A DNA stretch of 5,014 bases from contig JAITHQ010000058.1 of assembly GCA_031279925.1 (NCBI GenBank), positions 1-5,014 on the forward strand, read 5' to 3'. Below, piece after piece: positions 1 through 4,967 of this stretch. The notes below the pieces were generated by a model. That model searched no databases. It saw only the letters and a program-made list of their open reading frames with translations, and had not been told where the DNA came from. Position numbers and translations under genes: made by a program. Position 1 is the stretch's first letter, and every line of letters begins with the position of its first letter. This stretch comes from Treponema sp. Lineage in GTDB: Bacteria; Spirochaetota; Spirochaetia; Treponematales; Breznakiellaceae.

Positions 1-139
1 TGTTCAGAATTACAACTTGTCTATCATGGGACTTCCTGTACCGCTTGGAAGGAAGTAAACGCATGGAGGATAGCGCATGGGTACGATGAGTCCTGTGCGT
101 TATCCCCCGCTTGGCGGAACATTATTTGCGGAGATACAA
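1..139 (+). other. Upstream stretch, coding status unresolved
   Basis: No convincing gene can be assigned here. The second forward frame is open from base 2 to a TAA at 56-58 and could be the last 18 codons of an upstream gene (ending ...GLPVPLGRK). The first frame is also open across this stretch, but it runs on to a stop at 265-267, through the lipoprotein gene, so it is probably chance. A GGAGGA (66-71) sits at good spacing before ATG 77. That frame is open to a TGA at 206-208 and is the same frame as ATG 140, so the lipoprotein could in principle start at 77. The better-placed start is 140. Confidence 0.25.
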
Positions 140-485
140 ATGAAATATATTATACCTGTTATGCTGGTTATCCTGCCAGAACGAGGCCCGCTGGTATCCC
201 GCCGCTGACGTGGAGATTGCCCATTACTACGAGTACGCCGATACATCCGGGCCTAAACTGGCCGTAACCCTGGTCATCCACAACACCGGCGATACGTCCA
301 TCCTGTCCAGCACCGTTACCCTGCGGGCGGCCACCAATAAGCGAAAGTATCTGCAAACCGCCGCCTCAAATGGAAAAATCATCCCCGGCGGTAAAGTCGC
401 CCTGACCGTCTCGCTGGCCTTTCTGGAGCCGGACGAGCAGGTAAACCAGGACGGAATCAGCATCTACAGCAGTTTCTTTGATTAG
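140..485 (+). pseudogene. Small putative lipoprotein, frameshifted in its signal peptide
   Basis: The body of this protein reads in the frame of base 210 and ends at TAG 483-485. It has no recognised domain, but its beta-rich pattern (VTLVIHNTGD, GKVALTVSLAFLEPDE) suggests a small folded periplasmic domain. The only start with a good ribosome site (GGAG 130-133, six bases before ATG 140) is in another frame. It encodes MKYIIPVMLVIL, a typical signal-peptide start, then stops at 206-208. The downstream frame, read upstream of 210, gives ...LSCQNEARWYPAADVEI. Joining the two near 170-176 yields MKYIIPVMLVIL-SCQNE, a credible lipoprotein signal with a lipobox Cys. I infer a frameshift there and an ancestral protein of about 115 residues. 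Initiation at GTG 210 is possible but has no ribosome site and would lose export. The next gene follows after 12 bases, so this is the first visible gene of the operon. Confidence 0.6.
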
Positions 486-497
486 CCGGAGGGCGGC

Positions 498-1088
498 ATG
501 GAAATATTTATGTTTTTGGCGCTTACCCGCCTGCTGGTTTCGGAAGAAGAACTGCGCTTTGCTACAATGTACAAACAGGGTTACGATACCTCCTGCGGAA
601 TCGCCGTTACCGCATCGCTCCTTAACTATTACTGGAATGTCCCCGTTACGGAACCGGACCTTTACCAGACCATGATCCTGGACCGGCTTGACGGCGAAGC
701 GGCAGCCTACACCATTACTTTTTATGACATCATGCAGTATACGCAAACCCGCCAAATCGCGGCCAGGGCCTACAAAATGGACTGGAATACCCTTGGCGAT
801 TCGCTTGAAAAAGGCTATGCCCCTATCATCATCCATTACGAAAAACCCCGGCCCTACTTTGCCCTTTTGCTGCGCCTGCTCGATAACTATGCACTCGCGG
901 CAGACCCGGCCAACGGTTTAGAAATCGTGGATAAAACTACGTTCGAGAAAAACTATTCCGGCAATGCCCTGCTCACCGCGTTCCGGGACATTCAGAAAAA
1001 CACCGGCCTTATCGAACAAATTACCGGGGAAAAAACCCGGCGGCTGCATATTCTGCAAGACCTGGCCCGTTCCCGGAGGCGATGGTGA
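498..1088 (+). CDS. C39 peptidase-like protein with Tyr at the catalytic His position
   Basis: This 196-residue protein matches the C39 (bacteriocin-processing, papain-like) fold. The N-terminal part reads YKQGYDTSCGIA, with Q27 and C33 spaced like the oxyanion Gln and nucleophile Cys of ComA-type C39 domains (Q11, C17). The C-terminal part reads PYFALLL...AADPANG, with D136 matching the catalytic Asp. The residue 16 before this Asp, where ComA has His96 (Asp112), is Tyr120 (TAC at 855-857), so the enzyme is probably inactive or altered. H113 is nearby but out of register. No ABC transporter is attached, so it is a stand-alone form, as in FapD. The N-terminus (IFMFLALTRLLV) is a weak signal-like segment interrupted by R11. 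GGAGGG at 488-493 precedes the ATG. The last codons overlap the barrel gene by 7 bases, implying translational coupling. The ORF itself is intact. Confidence 0.75.
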   Translation: MEIFMFLALTRLLVSEEELRFATMYKQGYDTSCGIAVTASLLNYYWNVPVTEPDLYQTMILDRLDGEAAAYTITFYDIMQYTQTRQIAARAYKMDWNTLGDSLEKGYAPIIIHYEKPRPYFALLLRLLDNYALAADPANGLEIVDKTTFEKNYSGNALLTAFRDIQKNTGLIEQITGEKTRRLHILQDLARSRRRW

Positions 1089-1444
1089 AAAAAGCGTTAC
1101 TGTCATGGCTTGGGCTGCTGGCCGGAGCGGCTCTCTGGGCGGCGGACCCCGATTACCAGCGCTACGATCTGGTTCGGGAGCCCAGCGAGCTTCTTGTTGA
1201 AGGTTCCTTTCATTATTGGGCGGAAGAGACGGATGCGCGTGATTTCCATACCCTGCTTCTGGGCGTGAGCGCGGAATACTCCTTCAAAACCAGCCACAGC
1301 GTTTCGTTCAGCCTGCCGTACACATTGGGCCTGTACAACAACCCCGATTCCCGGCAAAAAGAGTACTATTCTTTTGGCGATCTGCGCCTGTCGTATGAAT
1401 ACTTGAAGCGGTTCAATCATATCAATCTTTTCTTCGGCCCCCTG

Positions 1445-1452
1445 GTAACAAT
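1445..1452 (+). repeat. Target-site duplication, left copy
   Basis: GTAACAAT directly abuts the left inverted repeat of the 269-bp element. It matches GTAACGAT at 1722-1729 in 7 of 8 bases. Both copies encode V-T-I in the barrel gene. Confidence 0.75.
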
Positions 1453-1479
1453 CCACTGTCAACAATTTAAGCGTATCCG

Positions 1480-1560
1480 GCGGGGGCGTTGCGGGGGTGG
1501 AACCCCCGCATGGGGGGTAGCGGAAGCCCGTAGGGCTGGAGCGAGGGGGGCTTCCCCCCT
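1480..1560 (+). repeat. GC-rich triple-hairpin block inside the MITE
   Basis: Three adjacent inverted repeats are visible. GCGGGGGT (1491-1498) pairs with ACCCCCGC (1502-1509) across a 3-base loop. AGCCC and GGGCT flank a 3-base loop near 1525-1537. AGGGGGG (1544-1550) pairs with CCCCCCT (1554-1560) across CTT. The base composition is much more GC-rich than either the barrel gene or the nested palindromic units, so this block has its own origin. It may be a dispersed repeat of the genome or a structured RNA segment. Confidence 0.6.
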
Positions 1561-1564
1561 CTTA

Positions 1565-1693
1565 GAGCCTGTTCAAAATCTGGAATTTTGGCGTTGCAAA
1601 CGTCAAAATTCTACCTTGCAGGCTCGAAAAGAGCCCGAAAATCGGGATTTTTGCGGTCAATAGACCGCAAAAATCCACAATTTGAACAGGCTC
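1565..1693. mobile_element. Nested pair of palindromic units, head-to-head
   Basis: The segment is bounded by GAGCCTGTTCAAA (1565-1577) and its perfect reverse complement (1681-1693). TTA on both sides (1562-1564, 1694-1696) looks like a 3-bp target duplication. It consists of two units separated by GAAAA. Unit 1 (1565-1625, 61 bp) contains the arm GAATTTTGGCGTT and its near-complement. Unit 2 (1631-1693, 63 bp) contains a perfect 14-bp stem, 1645-1658 with 1663-1676, and loop AATA. Both units have GAGCC-type ends, an asymmetric central palindrome and a TTTGAACAGGCTC end facing outward. GAGCCTG ends with a TNA-type 3-bp duplication recall the IS1031 group of the IS5 family, which could supply the transposase (inference). 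Confidence 0.75.
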
Positions 1694-1721
1694 TTAGTTT
1701 TTCTTAAGTTGTTGACAGTGG

Positions 1722-1729
1722 GTAACGAT
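1722..1729 (+). repeat. Target-site duplication, right copy
   Basis: GTAACGAT directly follows the right inverted repeat of the 269-bp element and pairs with GTAACAAT at 1445-1452. The single difference suggests the insertion is not very recent. Confidence 0.75.
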
Positions 1730-2042
1730 CCCCCTCGCGGAACAGAACGAATATGCGGCGCGGGAAGGGGTTTATTTGGCAGGTGACGGCAGATATTCGA
1801 TAGGGGCGGGCGTATCCGTAACCGGCATCCGTGACCCGGTCGTGTGGAACGCGGGTTTCCAGTATACTGTGGGTCTGCCAAAGCAGGAGCGGGTTTACCG
1901 TTCATGGCAGCCGGGCAACATACAACTGTCCGCGGGTTTTTCAGATTTGCTCAACTACCGTTTTGGTTTTTCCTTTGCGCTGACCCAGCAGATTGGCCTT
2001 CCGGCGATAATGGGGGACCACATAGACCCGGCGGGGGTTTTG

Positions 2043-2103
2043 GAGCCTGCAAGGTAGAATTTTGGCGTTTGCAACGCCAAAATTCCAGATTTTGAACAGG
2101 CTC
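2043..2103. mobile_element. 61-bp palindromic MITE, second copy, in the barrel gene
   Basis: This unit is the reverse complement of 1565-1625 with 60 of 61 bases identical (the difference is at position 39 of the unit). It is preceded by TTG (2040-2042) and followed by TTA (2104-2106), an imperfect 3-bp duplication. Removing the unit plus 3 bases (64 bp) brings AGV and SSAKGE into one frame of the barrel gene. The copy proves that the 61-bp unit can move on its own, without the partner unit it has at 1631-1693. Confidence 0.85.
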
Positions 2104-2294
2104 TTAAGCAGCGCCAAAGGTGAATTGATGATTTTGTTTGAAAAAGACACGGTACGCCTTTCCGTTGAAACGTCCCTGTACCCGCTCAACAGACCTTTCT
2201 TGCTTGGATTAGTCTACGGGCACAAGTTCGATTTAAGCGCCAAAAGCGGCGGCCTGAAAAGGCATGAACAAACGAGGTAACGCAAAGTCGCCCA

Positions 2295-2328
2295 CCCACA
2301 AAAAGCCTGTTGTTGCTCTTTTTGTGGG
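2295..2328 (+). terminator. Strong hairpin after the operon, possible terminator
   Basis: CCCACAAAAAG (2295-2305) pairs perfectly with CTTTTTGTGGG (2318-2328) around a 12-base loop, 15 bases after the barrel stop codon. The T-run lies within the stem and is not followed by a T tract, so it is not a textbook intrinsic terminator. It could still end or stabilise the operon transcript. Confidence 0.45.
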
Positions 2329-2497
2329 GAATGGGGAGTATAGCGTTTTCCACGGCCATGGCTTTTACGGCATAAGCCGTGGCCGCCGGTTTCAGGGCCT
2401 ATCGCCCTGTAATGGTATCCACAAGAGCCGTTGGCTCTGGAAATAGGTTTTACAAGCGGTTTGTATCGGGCAGCGCGCTGGTATCCTATTGGCTTTG
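2329..2497. other. Gene-free stretch with further hairpins
   Basis: No convincing gene is seen between the operon and the DinB-like gene. Small inverted repeats follow one another: CCACGGC/GCCGTGG (2350-2356, 2376-2382), CAGGGC/GCCCTG (2393-2398, 2404-2409) and AGAGCC/GGCTCT (2424-2429, 2433-2438). A perfect palindrome CAGCGCGCTG lies at 2471-2480. A 60-codon frame starting at ATG 2264 overlaps the barrel end and runs through these hairpins. It has no ribosome site of quality and no recognisable protein features, so I do not call it. Confidence 0.5.
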
Positions 2498-2526
2498 TTG
2501 AAAATTAACCGTTTTCGGTATATGTT
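2498..2526 (+). promoter_or_regulatory. Possible sigma-70 promoter of the DinB-like gene
   Basis: TTGAAA (2498-2503) and TATGTT (2521-2526) are separated by 17 bases, an optimal spacing. They lie about 70 bases upstream of the DinB-like start codon. The -10 box matches the consensus at four of six positions. Confidence 0.4.
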
Positions 2527-2595
2527 ACGAATTTGATACGGCTTCTTCGCTGTGGCTGCCTGATCCCCCTGTATAGTTAAAATAAGGAGTAAAAA

Positions 2596-3123
2596 ATGAA
2601 AGAGACAGCTATGTACGCCAAATACAATCAGGCGGGAAACAGGGTTATTTACGATTTATTAAGCAAGATGTCCAATGAGGAACGGGAAAAGGACAGGGGA
2701 AGCTATTATGGCAGCCTTTCTGCTTTGTTCCGCCATGTTATCTGGGGAACACGGCTTTTCCTGGGCGTGTACAAAGAAGCGCTTGTCAATAACACTGCGG
2801 CCTTAAAGGCGATTGCCGGCGCCGAGAAATTCCCCATGCCGCCGGAAGGCATTTTAAGCACAGATCAGTGGAAGAAACTGGACGCGACACTGAAAGCCGC
2901 CGATGCCGCCTATGTGGGTATGGCAGAAGCTGTCAGCGCCGCCGAGCTTGCGCAGCCGCTGAAAATTGACTGGTACGGGGGAAAGCCTCCATCGGTTCCG
3001 CTTTCTTTTATGTTAAGCCAGCTTTTGGTTCACAACACCCACCATCGGGGACAGATTTCCCAGATACTCGACTCACTCAAGATCGATAATAACTATTCGG
3101 GGATTAACGTTACATTTTTGTGA
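2596..3123 (+). CDS. DinB/YfiT-like family protein, putative metal-dependent enzyme
   Basis: The 175-residue product has the length and layout of the DinB superfamily, a four-helix bundle with a three-His metal site. The candidate ligands are H47 in the second helix (ALFRHVIWGTRLFL) and H146 and H150 in the C-terminal helix (LLVHNTHHRGQISQIL), the usual HxxxH plus distant His pattern. Some relatives are thiol-dependent S-transferases (bacillithiol, mycothiol) or hydrolases. The substrate cannot be told from this sequence. The start at 2596 is set by AAGGAG at 2584-2589, six bases upstream, and M6 has no such site. The gene stands alone, with a promoter-like site upstream and a terminator 57 bases downstream, and it shows no damage. 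The product is presumably cytoplasmic, since no signal peptide or membrane segment is seen. Confidence 0.85.
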   Translation: MKETAMYAKYNQAGNRVIYDLLSKMSNEEREKDRGSYYGSLSALFRHVIWGTRLFLGVYKEALVNNTAALKAIAGAEKFPMPPEGILSTDQWKKLDATLKAADAAYVGMAEAVSAAELAQPLKIDWYGGKPPSVPLSFMLSQLLVHNTHHRGQISQILDSLKIDNNYSGINVTFL

Positions 3124-3180
3124 AAAATGGCGGTTAAATCCCAGGGGTAAATTCCACCAAACCCCACGCCCAAAACCATT

Positions 3181-3212
3181 GCCCCTGACCAAAAGCAGGG
3201 GCAGGGTTTTCT
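3181..3212 (+). terminator. Rho-independent terminator after the DinB-like gene
   Basis: GCCCCTG (3181-3187) pairs with CAGGGGC (3196-3202) around an 8-base loop and is followed by AGGGTTTTCT. It lies between the converging DinB-like and brnA-like genes. On the - strand the hairpin could also stop the brnA transcript, though the T-rich tail there is poor. Confidence 0.6.
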
Positions 3213-3237
3213 GTTGTGGCGGCCTGTTCCCTTTGGG

Positions 3238-3471
3238 TTACCCGGATACAACGGTTTCAGCCGCCTTTGCGTTATCCGGGTTTTCTGATTTCGGCTGTCC
3301 GCTGCGGTTGATGTATTGTTTCAGCGCGGCGAACCCCCGCCCGACTACGGGAACACGGCCGGATGAAAGGTCTTGATCCGTTATCTCATCGTCAAAACTG
3401 GGGATGTTCTGTTTTTCTAAAGCCTTCAATTTTTCCGGCGTCCATTTGGCGCGAATTTCTGACGACGTCAT
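3238..3471 (-). pseudogene. BrnA-like antitoxin, C-terminally truncated
   Basis: The 77-residue frame reads MTSSEIRAKWTPEKLKAL, then IPSFDDEITDQDL and GRGFAALKQYINRSGQPK. This is the N-terminal two thirds typical of BrnA/CopG-type antitoxins of BrnTA modules, which bind and neutralise the BrnT RNase. In full-length members the next part is a ribbon-helix-helix DNA-binding segment (IRL..DVL...). Here the sequence ends in NPDNAKAAETVVSG and no such segment is visible in the other two frames downstream, so the DNA-binding part is probably lost. The start at 3471 lies 7 bases after the toxin relic's stop codon, the usual brnT-brnA order. A short functional variant is an alternative, but the broken toxin next to it favours decay. 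Confidence 0.6.
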
Positions 3472-3478
3472 AATAGTT

Positions 3479-3743
3479 TCATTCTTGCGTTTTCATATCT
3501 TTTGCTCCATATTTTTTCATGAACTTGAAAAAGTGCTATTACTCGAATCTTGCCATTGCGCGGCGTCCAGCAAAGACACAGCCGCAATTCGCCAACCAGA
3601 CCGAACGACAGAAATCTATCCTCGCCATAATCATGCCGATTATCCTGGCGGGTTTTGACATTCGGATCCGCCAGAACGAATTCGGCAATCTCGAAATCAA
3701 GCCCATGCTTGGCGATGTTCGCCTCGCGTTTGTTTTCATCCCA
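3479..3743 (-). pseudogene. BrnT-like toxin relic, at least two frameshifts
   Basis: Reading the - strand from 3743 gives WDENKREANIAKHGLDFEIAEF, then DPNVKTRQDNRHDYGEDRFLSFGL and WTPRNGKIRVI. This is the classic BrnT pattern (WDxxKxxxNxxKHG near the N-terminus; R...GLV...TPR....IRVI later). A stop codon (3746-3744) sits directly before the Trp. One base less in the ATA-A-TGG junction would join it to an upstream frame ending QFI, so the 5' end is frameshifted. After RVI (about 3541) the frame is lost again. The normal BrnT ending (KKYGAKDMKTQE, stop 3481-3479) is found one frame over. The two blocks total about 85 residues, close to the family length. BrnT is a ribosome-independent RNase toxin, and this copy cannot make an intact product. 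Confidence 0.7.
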
Positions 3744-3926
3744 TTATAAATTGCTTATCTTCGTTTACTTCTGTTAGTACCCAAAAAGGTGCCTGTCACC
3801 CCCTGCGCTCACATTAATCTTAGCACAGGCGGGTTTGATATAAATAATAACGGCAATTCACAAGCACACAATAATCTTCAACCATATATTACTTGCTATA
3901 TGTGGATAAAGAACAGGATAGTATTT
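3744..3926. other. Intergenic stretch with a small REP-like palindrome
   Basis: No gene is seen. AAAAAGGTGCCTGTCACC (3783-3800) contains GGTG-CCTGT-CACC. GGTGACAGGCACC-type motifs of this kind recur near transposase genes in many bacterial genomes (from memory, not checked). The 3' half is AT-rich, like the adjacent methyltransferase gene, and contains a weak imperfect hairpin (CCATATA...TATATGTGG, about 3881-3904). Confidence 0.4.
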
Positions 3927-4628
3927 TTACTTTTTGTTTATTTTCACGACAATATCGTTCCAGCTTCCAGGATTTAAACAAAAAAATAAAATTTTATGTT
4001 TGCCAGATACTAGCAATTCGTCTACAGCCTTGATTACACCATACGGACCTTTTGATACATAGTCATAAATAATATAATCATTGAATTGTATAATACCACC
4101 ATCTTTTACTTTGTTTAGTAATACAGTAATATCTTTTTTTACACTTTCATAATCGTGGCCAGCATCTAAATACACATAATCAAAATAATCATCGTTGAAT
4201 ACACTTAATACTTCCCATGAGAATCCTTTCTTGATGCAGAATACTCCTTTATTTATTTCTGCTTTATATTTTTTTTCGATATAATCTACATGTTCTAAAT
4301 TTAAATCTGTAAAATCAGTTCTATTTCTGAATAATTCATTCCCGGGACTCCCCTCAAAAATGTCGATAGCGTAAAATTTTGAGGGTTCTAAATTATCAAT
4401 TATTTTTCTACTGAAATCTCCATAGGCAACTCCAACTTCTGCCACAATTCCTCCTTTGGGTAATAACGTTAAAGCAAAATCACGATTGGGTAATAACCTG
4501 GCATTTTGCATAGTATCATACGGCAAAGGAAGTCCTTGTAAAATTTCTAGGTTTTTAGAATTTCGCTGTATATCATATCCCAGCAGTTTAAATATATTTT
4601 TCACCATTTTTTTAATAATATTTTCCAT
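3927..4628 (-). CDS. Class I SAM-dependent methyltransferase (Methyltransf_24 type)
   Basis: With the ATG at 4628 the product is 233 residues. A TTG start 16 codons upstream (4676) is possible but has no ribosome site, whereas GGGA lies about 8 bases before the ATG. The SAM-binding motif I is VAEVGVAYGDFSRKI (E64, G66, G70) and the acidic residue after strand 2 is D89 in YAIDIFEG. FDYVYLDAGHDYESVKKDI (about 149-167) is the hallmark D-x-G-H-x-Y segment of Methyltransf_24/CmcI-like enzymes. It is followed by GGIIQFNDY. Members methylate sugars or secondary metabolites, often in polysaccharide clusters. The acceptor cannot be deduced here. The gene is strongly AT-rich with AT-ending codons, unlike the operon on the left, which suggests recent acquisition. 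All motifs are intact. It stands alone, with decayed toxin-antitoxin remains downstream. Confidence 0.85.
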   Translation of the reverse strand: MENIIKKMVKNIFKLLGYDIQRNSKNLEILQGLPLPYDTMQNARLLPNRDFALTLLPKGGIVAEVGVAYGDFSRKIIDNLEPSKFYAIDIFEGSPGNELFRNRTDFTDLNLEHVDYIEKKYKAEINKGVFCIKKGFSWEVLSVFNDDYFDYVYLDAGHDYESVKKDITVLLNKVKDGGIIQFNDYIIYDYVSKGPYGVIKAVDELLVSGKHKILFFCLNPGSWNDIVVKINKK

Positions 4629-4909
4629 ATAATTTTCCCGTTTATAGTCCTTTGAAATTTTATTTTTACAGGGCAACGCCCCACATTTACCAAAGCAAAA
4701 AAGCCTTTCAACTCCATTTAGGAGTATTGGTAATTATAGCGGCATCTTCCTTTTGGGATTTTTAATAGCGTTTTCACGGTTTCCATTTTTCACCCCTTCA
4801 TTATTTGCGGGTAATTTTTAAAGCAGTCGTCCACCAACGGGGTGTTTTTTACTGCCTATAGATTAGGCTTAGTATGGGGTAATTCAAAAGTTTGTCAATA
4901 GGGCGCAAT
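4629..4909. other. Gene-poor AT-rich stretch upstream of the methyltransferase
   Basis: No solid gene is seen. On the - strand a 22-codon frame (4786-4718, METVKTLLKIPKGRCRYNYQYS) has an AAGGGG-like site before its ATG and could be a leader or a gene fragment. The frame starting at 4717 right behind it lacks a ribosome site and overlaps the methyltransferase. CCACC/GGGTG followed by TTTTTT (about 4831-4850) is a weak terminator-like shape on the + strand. The stretch presumably carries the methyltransferase 5' region. Confidence 0.35.
4869..4898 (-). promoter_or_regulatory. Weak candidate promoter toward the methyltransferase
   Basis: On the - strand a perfect TTGACA (4898-4893) is followed after 18 bases by TACTAA (4874-4869), which matches the -10 consensus poorly. 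It points toward the small frame at 4786 and the methyltransferase at 4628. The long leader makes this tentative. Confidence 0.25.
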
Positions 4910-4967
4910 GCGTCATAATTTTTCTAACCCAGGAGGGGCGGAAGCGTCATAATAAAAATCTAACCCA
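4910..4967 (+). repeat. Two tandem degenerate repeats, possible IS end
   Basis: Copy A is 4910-4931, from GCGTCATAAT to TCTAACCCA. Copy B is 4944-4967, with the same start and end and a slightly longer AT-rich middle. The copies are spaced 34 bases apart. Repeated terminal motifs of this sort occur at the ends of some insertion sequences, such as the IS21 family. No transposase is in the window, so a mobile element would have to lie beyond the right edge. Confidence 0.5.

Larger units (their letters stand above)
1453..1721. mobile_element. 269-bp MITE-like element with 19-bp inverted ends
   Basis: The ends are 1453-1471 (CCACTGTCAACAATTTAAG) and 1703-1721, whose reverse complement matches at 18 of 19 bases. 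The flanks 1445-1452 (GTAACAAT) and 1722-1729 (GTAACGAT) are an 8-bp target duplication with one mismatch. Excising the element with one duplication copy (277 bp) restores the barrel frame. There is no room for a transposase, so it must be moved in trans. An 8-bp duplication is seen in several IS families (ISL3, IS256, IS66, IS1595), and I cannot choose between them. The interior holds a GC-rich hairpin block (1480-1560) and a nested palindromic pair (1565-1693). Without the nested part plus its 3-bp duplication, the original element was about 137 bp. Confidence 0.85.
1082..2280 (+). pseudogene. Outer-membrane beta-barrel protein (MetA/FapF-like), broken by two insertions
   Basis: The gene starts at ATG 1082 with GGAGG at 1075-1079, overlapping the peptidase gene. 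Residues 1-20 form a clear signal peptide ending ALWA before ADPDY. The remainder has alternating amphipathic strands (HYWAEE, VSAEYSF, VSFSLPYTLGL, GDLRLSYEYL, LFFGPLVTI) typical of the Phenol_MetA_deg/transporter-like barrel family, to which FapF also belongs. The coding sequence is interrupted at 1453 and at 2043. It resumes in other frames at 1730 (PLAEQNEYAARE...) and 2107 (SSAKGELMILFEK...). Joining 1082-1452, 1730-2042 and 2107-2280 gives one open frame of 285 codons plus stop, so both breaks are simple insertions. As it stands, translation runs from the first insertion into the element and stops at 1663. The predicted role was an outer-membrane pore or exporter acting with the C39 protein. 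Confidence 0.75.

Noticed and set aside
1..267. Long open first frame with several Cys and Trp codons
   Set aside because: It continues through the well-supported lipoprotein body in another frame and ends there at 265-267, so it is probably a chance opening.
366..836. 156-codon - strand frame opposite the lipoprotein and peptidase genes
   Set aside because: It is antisense to genes with clear family motifs and ribosome sites, and has no recognisable features.
1565..1693. CRISPR-like repeat pair
   Set aside because: The units are palindromes in opposite orientation with 5 bases between them, with no regular repeat-spacer pattern.
2264..2446. 60-codon frame beginning inside the end of the barrel gene
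   Set aside because: It runs through the hairpin cluster, lacks a good ribosome site and shows no protein-like pattern.
4601..4717. 38-codon - strand frame (MELKGFFALVNVGRC...)
   Set aside because: No ribosome site, and it overlaps the start of the methyltransferase in another frame.
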